In this document: piece after piece, positions 24,833-33,190 of the stretch
Position numbering within the stretch: position 1 is the stretch's first letter
How the letters are laid out: each line of letters opens with the position of its first letter
DNA from: Actinokineospora pegani
Lineage (GTDB): Bacteria; Actinomycetota; Actinomycetes; Mycobacteriales; Pseudonocardiaceae
Length of the DNA stretch: 46,379 nucleotides
Assembly (NCBI RefSeq): GCF_009745975.1
Contig: NZ_WHOL01000008.1
Location: 1-46,379, forward strand
Reading direction: 5' to 3'
The notes under the pieces: model-generated
Told to the model about the DNA's origin: nothing
What the model saw: the letters and a program-made list of their open reading frames with translations, nothing else
The model's database searches: none
Program-made: the position numbers and the translations under genes

Positions 24833-25729
24833 TCAGTTGTCGCGCGTCCGCTCGGCCAGGAATCGTTCGAACTCGGCGGCCAGCTCGTCGGCGCTGGGCA
24901 CCTCCTCGCCCTCGGCCAGCAGGTTCTTCGGGCTGCTGACATAGGCGTCGTACTGGCGTTCCAGGGCCTCGACCAGTTGGGCCACCTCGCTGGACTCGGC
25001 CACCTGGCCCTCGATCTCGGCGGTGGCCACCTCGGCGGCCTTGCGCAGCGCGTCGACCCGCACGGTCAGACCGGTCGTGGTCGACAGGGTGTCGATGAGC
25101 TTGAGGGCGGCGGTGGGGTAGGTGGTCTGCGCGAGGTAGTGCGGGACGAACGCGGCCAGGCCCATGGCGTCGTGGCCCGCCTCGCCGAGGCGGTACTCGA
25201 TCAGGCCGGAGAGGTGGCCGGGGACCTTGACCCGGTGGAAGGGCGACTCGCCGGTGACCAGCTCGGGCCGGGTGGCGTGCGAGATCACCGTGAGCTCGCG
25301 GGTGTGCGGGACGCTCATCGGGATGCCCTGCAGGCCGACGGTCAGGCGCACGCCCCAGCGCTCGACGAGCGCGCGCACGGCGGCGGCGACGGCCTCCCAC
25401 CTGCGGTCCGGCTCCGGGCCGGTCATCAGCAGGAACGGGGTGCCCAGCGCGTCGTGCAGCAGGTGCACGACGAGTTCGGGGGCCGCGTACCCGGTCCAGC
25501 GGTCGGTCTCGTAGGTCATCGTGGGGCGGCGCGCGCGGTAGTCGAGCAGGTCGTCGACGTCGAAGCGGGCGATCACCCGGTGCTCGAGGGTCTCCAGCAG
25601 GTGGGCCACCACGCTCCCCCCGGCCGCGCCCGCGTCCACGAAACCGTCCAGGTGGTGCAGGAGCACGACCCCGTCCAGGTCCGGGATGTCGGAATCGACA
25701 TCGACCATGTCCACCGGGTCCACCGCCAC
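24833..25729 (-). CDS. PAC2-family protein
   Basis: The 298-residue protein matches the PAC2 (proteasome assembly chaperone-like) family common in actinobacteria. GVVLLHHLDGFVDAGAAGG opens the domain, then come YRARRPTMTYETDRW, FLLMTGPEPDRRWEA, VGLQGIPMSVPHTR and GLAAFVPHYLAQTTYP. The last 60 residues form a charged helix with coiled-coil character. In eukaryotes PAC2 helps assemble proteasomes. Actinobacteria have proteasomes, but the bacterial PAC2 role is not established. GTG 25729 has a strong GGAGGT about 6 nt upstream, which fixes the start. It is divergent from the glycosyltransferase gene. Confidence 0.92.
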   Translation of the reverse strand: MAVDPVDMVDVDSDIPDLDGVVLLHHLDGFVDAGAAGGSVVAHLLETLEHRVIARFDVDDLLDYRARRPTMTYETDRWTGYAAPELVVHLLHDALGTPFLLMTGPEPDRRWEAVAAAVRALVERWGVRLTVGLQGIPMSVPHTRELTVISHATRPELVTGESPFHRVKVPGHLSGLIEYRLGEAGHDAMGLAAFVPHYLAQTTYPTAALKLIDTLSTTTGLTVRVDALRKAAEVATAEIEGQVAESSEVAQLVEALERQYDAYVSSPKNLLAEGEEVPSADELAAEFERFLAERTRDN

Positions 25730-25960
25730 GACTTACCTCCAGCCAGATCACAACCGTCACTGAGGTGAACGCGGGCGCGCCGCCCGCTTATTCCCCTCCG
25801 GGCGCGGGGATGCGCCCGCCGGCTGTTCGACGGGGAAACACCGGCGCGGCACCGGTTCCACGGCTGATCGGCGTTTCACCGACCTGCGATCGGGTAATCC
25901 TGCGCCAATACGTCGCGGCGAGAGGTGGTGGGGGTTCGGTGAGCACGACCGGACACGGCG

Positions 25961-27208
25961 ATGCGTGATCCACAACACTCCCGCACCGTCGTCGACCTGG
26001 TCTGCTACGACGCCGACCCACTCGCCGACCCCGGCGGTCCCGGGGGCTCCAGCGTGGGGCTGCACGTGCGCGAGCTGGCCTCGGCGCTGGGCAGGCTCGG
26101 GTGCCGGGTGACCGTGCTGACCCGGCGTGCCGGTCCCGAGGGCGAGGAGCGGGGCAGCGGCTTCACCCTGGTGCGGCTGCCCGCGGGCCCGGCTGAGCCG
26201 CTGGGCGTCTGCGAGGCGGTCGGGCGGGTCGGCGAGTTCGCCGAGGGGCTGCGGCAGCGGTGGCGCCGGTCGCCGCCGACCGTCGTGCACGCGCACTCCT
26301 GGATGTCGGGGCTGGCCTCCGCACTGGCCACCCCGGACCTCGACGTGCCGGTGATCCAGACCTTCCACGGCTTGGCGGGCGCGCCGGGCCGCACTGCCCC
26401 ACCAGCGGAGCCGCCCCAGCGGCGGGGCGCCGAGCGGGTGGTGGCCCAGCGGGCGCGGCTGGTGCTGGCGACCTCCACCGAGGAGGTCGAGCACCTCGCG
26501 GTCGTCGGCGTCACCCGCCGGTCGGCGGCCGTCATCCCGGGCGGGGTCGACCTGGCCGCGTTCACCGTCAACCCGACCCGCTTCGCCGCCCCCGCGAGCG
26601 CCAGGACCCGCACGGTGCTGGCGGCGGGCCGGTTCACCCCGGAGTCCGGGCTGGACGCCGTCGTCGCCGCGCTGGCCCTGGTGCCCGACGCCGGGTTGGT
26701 GCTGCTGGGCGGCGACCCGGGCAGCGAGGGCGGTCAGCGCGTCCGCGACCTCGCCGAGCGGGTCGGGGTCACCCGGCGGGTCCGGTTCGCCGGGCGGGTG
26801 CCGCACGCCGAGGTGCCCGCGCTGCTCAGCGCCGCGGACCTGGTGGTCAGCGCGCCCGAGTACGAGCACGGCAACGGAGTCGTCGTCGAGGCGATGGCCT
26901 GCGGCACACCGGTCCTGGCACTGCCCGTCGGCGGTCTCGCCGACGCCGTGGTCGACGAGATCACCGGCGTGCACCTGCGCTCGCGCGCGCCCCGGCACAT
27001 CGCCGCCCGGCTGCGGTCGCTGCTGGACTCCCCGCTGCGCCGCGAGGCGCTGGGGTTGGCGGGCGCCGACCGCGCGTCCAGTCGGTACTCGTGGGACCGC
27101 GTGGCCGCCGAGACGCTCCGCGTCTACCTGGAACAGGGCCCGGCGCCGGGGGTCGTCGACACCGGACTGCCCGAGCCGGGTGTGGCCGTCCCGCAGGTCG
27201 CGGGCTGA
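25961..27208 (+). CDS. GT4-family glycosyltransferase
   Basis: The 415-residue GT-B protein begins with a group 1 glycosyltransferase N-domain: PGGSSVGLHVRELASALGRLG near residues 26-46 and VHAHSWMSGL near 109-118. The C-domain carries VIPGGVDLAAF, VLAAGRFTPESGLDAVVAAL and the E-x7-E catalytic/donor motif EHGNGVVVE near 305-313, followed by AMACGTPVLA. It uses a nucleotide sugar (retaining mechanism). The layout resembles MshA- and glycogen synthase-like GT4 proteins, but the acceptor cannot be told. ATG 25961 lacks a good Shine-Dalgarno. It is divergent from PAC2 and converges with the epimerase 11 nt away. Confidence 0.92.
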   Translation: MRDPQHSRTVVDLVCYDADPLADPGGPGGSSVGLHVRELASALGRLGCRVTVLTRRAGPEGEERGSGFTLVRLPAGPAEPLGVCEAVGRVGEFAEGLRQRWRRSPPTVVHAHSWMSGLASALATPDLDVPVIQTFHGLAGAPGRTAPPAEPPQRRGAERVVAQRARLVLATSTEEVEHLAVVGVTRRSAAVIPGGVDLAAFTVNPTRFAAPASARTRTVLAAGRFTPESGLDAVVAALALVPDAGLVLLGGDPGSEGGQRVRDLAERVGVTRRVRFAGRVPHAEVPALLSAADLVVSAPEYEHGNGVVVEAMACGTPVLALPVGGLADAVVDEITGVHLRSRAPRHIAARLRSLLDSPLRREALGLAGADRASSRYSWDRVAAETLRVYLEQGPAPGVVDTGLPEPGVAVPQVAG

Positions 27209-27219
27209 TCGCGCCGCGC

Positions 27220-28236
27220 TCAGGGGCGCAGTGCCGGGCTGGCCTCGACGCCCTCGCCGTCGGCCATGCCCGCCAGGAGTTCGGCGACGACCTCGGTGGC
27301 GGTGTGGGTCGGTGCCCAGTCGAGCACGTCGGCCGCCCGGTCGGTGCGCAGGAGGGGGACCGAGGTCGCCAGGTCGTACCAGCCGGGCGAGGTGGGGAGG
27401 GCGCGGGCGCGCCAGGCCAGCGTCACCGCGGAGCGCAGGGGCCGGGAGGGGACGGCGATCACCCGGTTGCCCGTGGTCCGGGCGATGGCGTCGTGGTTGA
27501 TGACCGGGGCGGCGGCCAGGTTGACCGCGCCGCGCACGAGGCGTTCGGCGGCGGTCAGGACGGCTGAGGCCACGTCGTCGGAGTGGACCACCTGAACCAC
27601 CAGGTCCTTGGGCAGCGGCAGGACGCCCAGGCGGCCCCGGCGCAGCAGGTCCCAGAGCTTCCTCGGGGCGAGCGGGCCCACGAAGTAGCGCTGGATCTCC
27701 GCCGCCGCGTCGCGTTGCAGCACCAGGCCGGGGCGCAGCCGGGTCACCGCGATGGTCGGGAAGTCGGTCTCGAACTCGTCCAGGATGGACTCGACCGCGG
27801 CCTTGTCCTCGCTGTAGGCCGACGTGGGCATACCGGTCACCGGCCACTGCTCGTCCACCGGTTCGAGGCTGGTGCGCGGCGCGTAGGCGCCGACCGAGGA
27901 CAGGTAGACCAGGGACGGCACGCCCGCCCGGGCGACGGCCTCCAGGACGACCCGCGTGCCCTCGACGTTGACCTCCCGCAGCCGGTCGCGGTCGTGCGTG
28001 GGTTGCAGCGCCCACGCGGCGTGGACGACCGCGTCGGCGCCTCGGACCAGGTCCGCCAGCTCGGCCACGGCCCCGGCCGCGGTGAGGTCCAGCGGGCGCC
28101 ACGTGGCGCCGTCGTACACCCCGCCGGGGGCGGGGGCCCGCCGGGAGACCGCGTCGACGGTGTGGCCCGCCGCGAGCGCGGCCCGCAGCACGGCGGTGCC
28201 GATGTTCCCGCTGCCCCCGACGATGACGATTCTCAT
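27220..28236 (-). CDS. NAD-dependent epimerase/dehydratase family (extended SDR)
   Basis: The 338-residue protein starts with a Rossmann motif GGSGNIG (residues 7-13). It continues with VVHAAWA, NVEGTRVVLEAV, YLSSVGAY and the catalytic Y-x3-K (YSEDK near 145-149). LRPGLVLQ follows the active site. These are marks of extended SDR enzymes acting on nucleotide sugars or related ketone/alcohol substrates. The C-terminal 100 residues hold the substrate domain (VVHSDDVASAVLTAAE). It lies 36 nt after the P450 gene on the same strand and 11 nt from the converging glycosyltransferase stop. Its substrate is unknown; sugar nucleotide or a hydroxylated small molecule are both possible. Confidence 0.92.
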   Translation of the reverse strand: MRIVIVGGSGNIGTAVLRAALAAGHTVDAVSRRAPAPGGVYDGATWRPLDLTAAGAVAELADLVRGADAVVHAAWALQPTHDRDRLREVNVEGTRVVLEAVARAGVPSLVYLSSVGAYAPRTSLEPVDEQWPVTGMPTSAYSEDKAAVESILDEFETDFPTIAVTRLRPGLVLQRDAAAEIQRYFVGPLAPRKLWDLLRRGRLGVLPLPKDLVVQVVHSDDVASAVLTAAERLVRGAVNLAAAPVINHDAIARTTGNRVIAVPSRPLRSAVTLAWRARALPTSPGWYDLATSVPLLRTDRAADVLDWAPTHTATEVVAELLAGMADGEGVEASPALRP

Positions 28237-28272
28237 GGTGTCGCGATACCCGCCCAGCGGGCGCTTAACCGG

Positions 28273-29475
28273 TCAGCCGCGGGGGGTGACGGTGAAACCG
28301 CTGCGCGGCAGGGTGGGGATGCGGTCGAAGGGGATCTCGAGGTCCTGGTCGGGGACCTCGACGTCGAGCCGGGCGATGCGCGGGACGAGCACCGACAGCA
28401 GCGCGACCACGATGTCCTCGCCCGGGCAGCGGTGCCCGGAGGCGGGGTGGCCGCCGCCCTGCGGGATCAGCTCGTACTGGCCGATCTCGCGGCCCTCGAA
28501 GCGGGCGGGGTCGAAGGTGTAGGGCTCGGGGAACAGCGCCGGGTCGTGGTTGTGGCCGTAGACGTCGAGGATGACCATGGCGCCCTCGGGCACGCGCGTA
28601 CCGGCCAACTCGAAGTCCCGGGCCGCCACCCCGCCCAGGAACGGGGCGAACGGGTAGAACCTGCGCACCTCGTCGGCGAACGCGAGCACGTAGCGGTCAT
28701 CGTGGGCGACCCGGTCGCGCGTGTGCGGCCACAGGTGCATGGCGTGCGCGGAGAAGGTGGCGAACCACGCGACGGCCACCGTGGGCCGGATGACGTTGAG
28801 GATCTCCACCGCCGCCACGCGCGGCGGGAGCAGGTCGCCGTTGTCGTCGGTGTGGGTGGCGATGGCGTGCACCGCCGAGTCGGCGGGCACGGACGCGGCG
28901 CCCGCCCGAACGTCCTGGACCACGGCCGCCAGCCTGCGCTCCTGCCGGTCGCGGGCCCGCCGCGCGGCGAAGTGCCGGGGCGAGGGGGTGGCGAAGCCGT
29001 CCACCATCGCCACCAGGTCCGACGCCGCGCCGTCGTCCTCGTCGGCCAGACCGACCCAGGTGGACACCGCGCTGGTCAGCACGGCGGCGCTCTCCTCGAA
29101 CAGCGAGACCGGTCGGCCGGGCCGCCACGCCGAGACCCGCTTGTCCCAGGCCACCTCGACCAGGTCGCACAGCGAGCCGATGCCCTCCCGGTTCATGAGG
29201 AGGCCGGTGAACAGCTCCTTGCGCCTGCGGTGGCTGTCGGTGTCGAGGGTGTGCACGGCGCCGTGCCCGAACAGGGTGCTCTTCACCGGCTCGGGCAGCG
29301 CGCCGCCACGGCGCACGTTCGCCTCGTCGTAGAACGCCTTCGCCGCGTCGACGCCGTGCACGCACACCGCCCGCTTGCCCATCACCCGTGTCCGCACGAC
29401 CGGGGCGCCCGCTGCCCGCAGCAGGTCCGGCAGCCACGCGTATCCCTGGGTCAGCACCGCCAACGATTGATCCAT
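28273..29475 (-). CDS. CYP152-like cytochrome P450 peroxygenase
   Basis: The 400-residue heme protein matches the CYP152 (fatty-acid peroxygenase, P450-SPalpha/BSbeta) class. The I-helix carries R230-P231 in VIRPTVAVAW in place of the acid-alcohol pair of normal P450s. That Arg binds the fatty-acid carboxylate and lets hydrogen peroxide drive catalysis. ExxR is E269-R272, and the heme ligand is Cys350 in GHRCPGED, within the unusual IPQGGGHPASGHRCPG loop. Expected reactions are alpha- or beta-hydroxylation or decarboxylation of fatty acids, without a redox partner; none is encoded here. It sits between the STAS-GAF-ANTAR and epimerase genes with 52- and 36-nt gaps. Confidence 0.93.
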   Translation of the reverse strand: MDQSLAVLTQGYAWLPDLLRAAGAPVVRTRVMGKRAVCVHGVDAAKAFYDEANVRRGGALPEPVKSTLFGHGAVHTLDTDSHRRRKELFTGLLMNREGIGSLCDLVEVAWDKRVSAWRPGRPVSLFEESAAVLTSAVSTWVGLADEDDGAASDLVAMVDGFATPSPRHFAARRARDRQERRLAAVVQDVRAGAASVPADSAVHAIATHTDDNGDLLPPRVAAVEILNVIRPTVAVAWFATFSAHAMHLWPHTRDRVAHDDRYVLAFADEVRRFYPFAPFLGGVAARDFELAGTRVPEGAMVILDVYGHNHDPALFPEPYTFDPARFEGREIGQYELIPQGGGHPASGHRCPGEDIVVALLSVLVPRIARLDVEVPDQDLEIPFDRIPTLPRSGFTVTPRG

Positions 29476-29527
29476 GCGGCACGGCTACCCGGGTGGGGGA
29501 CGCGGAAACCCGCCGCCGGAGGTGAGT

Positions 29528-30598
29528 TCAGCCGCCGTCGCGGGCGAGGGTGGTGGCGAGGTCGACGAGCTTGACGTTGAGGTCCTGCGAGGTGCGGCGC
29601 AGCACGGTGAACGCCTCGTCGGCGGAGATGCCCTGGCGGTTCATCAGGATGCCCTTGGCCTGCCCGATGACGTCGCGGGAGTCGATGGCGCGGCGCAACT
29701 GGGCGTCGCGCAGGTCGGCCAGTTCGGCCTGGCGCACTTGGGCCAGTGCGAGGGAGGCGTGCGTGGCCAGCAGCAGGGCGGCGTGCCGGTCCCATGTGGT
29801 CAGGCCGTGGGGGCGGGTGGCGTAGACGTTGAGGGCGCCGGTCAACCGGCCGGGGCCCGCGGCGGGGAGCAGGGCGGTGGACAGGACCGAGTGGTAGCCG
29901 GCGGCCACCGCCGCCGCGGCGAACTCGGGCCAGCGCGGCTCGTCGCGCAGGTCGGCGCTGGCGGCGAACGCGGGACCGTCGTCCTTGGCCGAGTCCGCGC
30001 ACGGGCCGCGCCCGCTGCGGTACTGGACCTGGTCGAGGTCGGCGGCGATCCCGGCGGTGCCGAGCGGGGTGCGGAAGGCGCCGTCGGGGTGTCGCAGGTT
30101 GACGCTGACGGTCGCGGCGCCCGGGATGGCGAGCGCGGCGGCGTCCACGACCTGGCGCAGCACGTCGTGGACGGTCGTGACCTGCAACAACGACCGGGTC
30201 AGCACCCGCACCTGCTGGTCGAGGCTGGCCTCGTCGTAGGTCGTCTCGACCGCCAGGGCCGCGCTCAGGTCGTCGAACCGCGGCAGCCGCCGCCGCGGGT
30301 CGACGGCGTCCAGCGCCAGCGGGACCGGGCTGTCCGGGGCGACGAGCAGGCCGAACCACATCCCCCTGGCCTCGGCCGCCCTGGCGAACGCGACCAGGGT
30401 GCGCGCCCCGTCCTCGCTGAGCCGCTCGACGTCGCGCACGTCGACGACGACCTGGTCCGGCGGGGGCGCGCCCTCGGTGGCGTCCGCCAGCTCCCGCCGC
30501 GTCTCGGCGGCGGTGGCGCTGTCGAGCGTCCCGGCCAGCCGCACCACGACCGCCGCGCGCACCACGCCCGCCTCGACCCGCACCCGCTGCATCGCCAT
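29528..30598 (-). CDS. STAS-GAF-ANTAR regulatory protein
   Basis: The 356-residue protein joins three modules. A STAS-like domain covers about 5-105 (VVRLAGTLDSATAAETR, VVVDVRDVERLSEDGARTL). A GAF sensor domain covers about 130-285 (RSGRGPCADSAKDDGPAFAA is the conserved GAF core of this class). An ANTAR RNA-binding domain covers about 292-350 (LRRAIDSRDVIGQAKGILMNR, then ISADEAFTVLRRTSQ). ANTAR domains bind two-hexaloop RNA and prevent termination. GAF-ANTAR proteins are common in actinomycetes; the extra STAS head suggests input through partner switching. GGAGAGGAG lies about 5 nt before ATG 30598. Target RNAs cannot be told from the window. Confidence 0.93.
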   Translation of the reverse strand: MAMQRVRVEAGVVRAAVVVRLAGTLDSATAAETRRELADATEGAPPPDQVVVDVRDVERLSEDGARTLVAFARAAEARGMWFGLLVAPDSPVPLALDAVDPRRRLPRFDDLSAALAVETTYDEASLDQQVRVLTRSLLQVTTVHDVLRQVVDAAALAIPGAATVSVNLRHPDGAFRTPLGTAGIAADLDQVQYRSGRGPCADSAKDDGPAFAASADLRDEPRWPEFAAAAVAAGYHSVLSTALLPAAGPGRLTGALNVYATRPHGLTTWDRHAALLLATHASLALAQVRQAELADLRDAQLRRAIDSRDVIGQAKGILMNRQGISADEAFTVLRRTSQDLNVKLVDLATTLARDGG

Positions 30599-30647
30599 CC
30601 GTGCTCCTCTCCTCCCGACCAGGTACCCACTCGACCGCGCCGGGTAA

Positions 30648-31322
30648 CTACGTGACCGTCGTGATGACGGAGACGCTGACGGCCGCGGTCGACGCGGCGA
30701 TGGCCGCGGCGGTGCGGGTGACCGCGGTGTTGACGGCCTCGGCGCCCCAGTTGCCGGTCTCCAGCTCCTTGGCCCGCTTGGCGACCTGGCCCGACCAGGC
30801 GAGGGCCGGGCGCAGGGCGGGCAGGGCGCCGCTGGCCGACAGCAGGCCGATGACCGCGGCGGTGCGGGTGTCCGGGCTCGCGCCGTCGACCAGCACGGCG
30901 CGGACCGCGCGCCGCAGTTCCGCCTCGTGGCCGGTGTCCTGGGCGGGCAGCGCGTTCACCTTGAACAAGCCCAGGACCCGCTTGTGCTCGCGGCGGATGA
31001 TGCCGCGCTCGACGAGCCGGTCGGTCACCGCCGACCAGAGGTCGGCGCCGATGTCGAGCAGGACGGACTGGACGCCCCGGGGCTTGCGGGCGATCTTGTC
31101 GTGGGCGGCCTGCAGCAGCGGGTCCGGCAGCGGGCCGTCGCCGACCGCGCGCACCTTGGGACCGGCGAGCCCGGTCTTGCCCTCGTCGGCCTCGACCCGG
31201 CCCAGCAGGGCCAGTTCGACGAGCACGGCGCCGCCGAGGGTGTAGGGCAGGGTGCCCGCGGCGGCCGGGGTCCCGGTCTCGTCGTCGAGCAGGAGCATCA
31301 TGAGGTCTTCGACGATCAGCAT
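30648..31322 (-). CDS. GPP34/GOLPH3-family protein
   Basis: The 224-residue protein matches the GPP34 (GOLPH3/VPS74) family: LIVEDLMMLLLDDETGTPA at the N-terminus, YTLGGAVLVELALLGRVE next, then VLLDIGADLWSAVTDRLVERGIIRR (in part) and the RTAAVIGLLSASGAL block. In eukaryotes the fold binds phosphatidylinositol 4-phosphate and Golgi enzymes. Bacterial members, mostly in actinobacteria, are of unknown function. The final 45 residues form a small-residue hydrophobic tail (TAAAIAASTAAVSVSVITTV) that could touch the membrane. ATG 31322 has an AGGAC-rich leader. It lies 58 nt after an ABC permease gene and 49 nt before the ANTAR gene. Confidence 0.93.
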   Translation of the reverse strand: MLIVEDLMMLLLDDETGTPAAAGTLPYTLGGAVLVELALLGRVEADEGKTGLAGPKVRAVGDGPLPDPLLQAAHDKIARKPRGVQSVLLDIGADLWSAVTDRLVERGIIRREHKRVLGLFKVNALPAQDTGHEAELRRAVRAVLVDGASPDTRTAAVIGLLSASGALPALRPALAWSGQVAKRAKELETGNWGAEAVNTAVTRTAAAIAASTAAVSVSVITTVT

Positions 31323-31380
31323 GTCCTCGGTCCTCTCACCAGGGTCGAGAGCGTCTCGCGATCACGGGGGCCGGCCACCG

Positions 31381-32097
31381 CTACCGGCGCGGCTCCCAGC
31401 CGAACACGCGGGAGGCCACCGCGACGGCGACGACGACCCAGCCCAGGGTGGGGGCCAGCAGGATGAGGGAGTCGGCGACGGGGACGCCGCCGTTCCAGGC
31501 GTTGCCCACCAGTTCGGCGGCCGCGCCGCCGGGCAGCAGCCGCTTGAGCAGGGTGAGCTCCTCGGTGCCGGTGGTCCCCACCCAGGTGGCCACGCCGATG
31601 ACGCCGAGGATGACCGGCAGCGTGGTGACCTGGGCGTGCTCGGGGGAGTTCGTCAGCCCGGCCGTGGCCAGCCCCAGGGCGAGCAGCATGGCCGCCGCGG
31701 CCAGGACGGCGAGCACCAGCAGGCCGATGTTGTCCGGCCGGGTGCTGACCACGGCCAGCGCGGTCAGGATCACGGCCGCCTGGAACAGCGCCAGGGCCAC
31801 GACCGGGAGCAGCAGGCCGGTGAGGATGCCCGCGTTGCTGACCGCCGTGGACGACAGGCGCTTGAGGAACAGGGTCTGCCTGCGGGCGGCGAGGGTGGTC
31901 ACGGAGGTGGCGTAGAGGCCCATCGCCAGGACGGCGAACAGGCCGGACACGGCGATGTACCCCAGGCCCAGGGAGGCGAAGGCGTCGCGCTTGTAGATGA
32001 AGAAGGCGCTCGCCCCGGCCGGGATGAGGAACATGGTGACGAGCACCAGGCGGTTGCGGAAGATCTGGATCAGTTCGCTGCGGGCGATCGCGAGCAT
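31381..32097 (-). CDS. ABC-2 type transporter permease
   Basis: This is the membrane subunit of an ABC-2 exporter. The 238-residue protein has about six hydrophobic segments, starting with the amphipathic ARSELIQIFRNRLVLV helix typical of short drug/lantibiotic-type permeases. The cytoplasmic stretch AARRQTLFLKRLSST between segments 2 and 3 is the ATPase-contact region. I chose ATG 32097, with AAGGA about 8 nt upstream; longer open frame beyond it overlaps the ATPase gene and is a shadow. It lies 35 nt after the ATPase gene. The pair, divergent from a sensor kinase/response regulator, looks like a two-component-controlled exporter. Confidence 0.92.
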   Translation of the reverse strand: MLAIARSELIQIFRNRLVLVTMFLIPAGASAFFIYKRDAFASLGLGYIAVSGLFAVLAMGLYATSVTTLAARRQTLFLKRLSSTAVSNAGILTGLLLPVVALALFQAAVILTALAVVSTRPDNIGLLVLAVLAAAAMLLALGLATAGLTNSPEHAQVTTLPVILGVIGVATWVGTTGTEELTLLKRLLPGGAAAELVGNAWNGGVPVADSLILLAPTLGWVVVAVAVASRVFGWEPRR

Positions 32098-32132
32098 GTG
32101 GGGGTCCTTCGTCTCTCGGGGGTGGAGGTGGG

Positions 32133-33026
32133 TCAGTCGTTGCCGATGGCGCGGAAGACGTCGTCGAGCCGGGTGGGACCGGCCTCGATGTCGTCCAGCC
32201 GCACCGCGTGGGTCCGGGCCCAGTCGAGGAGGACGTGCAGGTCCTCCTGGAGGCGGGCGGTCTCGACGCGGTGCTTGCCGTCCCCCTCCCGGGTGGCGGG
32301 CAGGGGCAGCGCGGGCAGGGCGGGCCCAGCCGCGGGCAGGGCGAAGCGGATGACGGCGGGCAGGGTCCTGGTCAGCTCGGAGACGGTCCCCTCCATGTGG
32401 AAGGCGCCCCGGTGCATGAGCCCGACCCGGTCGGCGCGCTGCTGGGCCTCCTCGAGGTAGTGCGTCGTGAGCACGATGGTGGAGCCGTCCTCGCGCAGCT
32501 TGTCGACCGCCGCCCACAGGTCGTCACGGGACTGGATGTCCAAGCCGGTCGTCGGCTCGTCCAGGAAGACCAGCTCCGGGGTGCCCCACACGGCGGTGGC
32601 GAAGTCCAGCCGCCGCTTCTCCCCGCCGGAGAGCTGCGCGACCAGGGTGTCGGCCTTGCGGGTCAGGTCCACGACGTCGAGCACCCGCGCGACCGTGTCC
32701 CCGCGCTGGGTGAGCTTCCCGATCAGGTGAACCGACTCCCGCACGGTCAGGTCCGCGGAGAAGCCGCTCTCCTGCAGCATGATCCCCATGCGGGGCCGCA
32801 CCGCCCGGCGGTCGCGCGGGCTGTGGCCAAAGACCCGGACGGCGCCCGAGGTGGCGGTGCGGTGGCCCTCCACCACCTCCAGCGTGGATGTCTTCCCGGC
32901 GCCGTTCGTGCCGAGCAGCGCGTAGAACTCCCCGCGCTCGACCTGGAAGGACAGGTCCTTCACGGCGTGGAAGTCGCCGTAGCTGAGGTTGAGGCGGTCG
33001 ACGTCGATGACTGGTGTCGTGGGCAT
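32133..33026 (-). CDS. ABC transporter ATP-binding protein
   Basis: The 297-residue ATPase subunit pairs with the permease that follows. It shows Walker A GTNGAGKTS near residues 39-47, a Q-loop MLQES, the signature LSGGEKRR near 131-138, Walker B LVFLDEPTTGLD and the H-loop TTHYLEEA. A C-terminal region of about 80 residues (RFALPAAGPALPAL onwards) is typical of drug-exporting DrrA-like subunits. I chose ATG 33026; the open frame upstream runs through the divergent promoter and is rejected. The divergent histidine kinase/response regulator pair suggests induction by an external or membrane signal. Substrate unknown; antibiotic or lipid export are both possible. Confidence 0.94.
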   Translation of the reverse strand: MPTTPVIDVDRLNLSYGDFHAVKDLSFQVERGEFYALLGTNGAGKTSTLEVVEGHRTATSGAVRVFGHSPRDRRAVRPRMGIMLQESGFSADLTVRESVHLIGKLTQRGDTVARVLDVVDLTRKADTLVAQLSGGEKRRLDFATAVWGTPELVFLDEPTTGLDIQSRDDLWAAVDKLREDGSTIVLTTHYLEEAQQRADRVGLMHRGAFHMEGTVSELTRTLPAVIRFALPAAGPALPALPLPATREGDGKHRVETARLQEDLHVLLDWARTHAVRLDDIEAGPTRLDDVFRAIGND

Positions 33027-33059
33027 GGCACCGATTCCACCGGCTGGAGCGCGTCCCGA

Positions 33060-33127
33060 CCAGTGGGACCACGTCATGACCCGGGCATGACGTTCCCACC
33101 GGTGCACCCATGACGTGGTGTCACTGG
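33060..33127. promoter_or_regulatory. Repeated palindromic operator candidate between ABC exporter and two-component genes
   Basis: Within the 164-nt divergent gap, 33060-33078 (CCAGTGGGACCACGTCATG) and 33109-33127 (CATGACGTGGTGTCACTGG) form 19-nt inverted arms with two mismatches. A third copy of the right-hand motif, CATGACGTTCCCACC, lies at 33086-33100 between them. Three copies of a CATGACGT-CCCAC-type word placed between both starts suggest multiple binding sites for the adjacent NarL/LuxR-type response regulator, controlling both directions. Confidence 0.65.
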
Positions 33128-33190
33128 TGGCGGTGCCGCGTGGCCGGGATACTGGGCTGGACCCCGCTGTCGACTTCCGGAGAGCCCACA

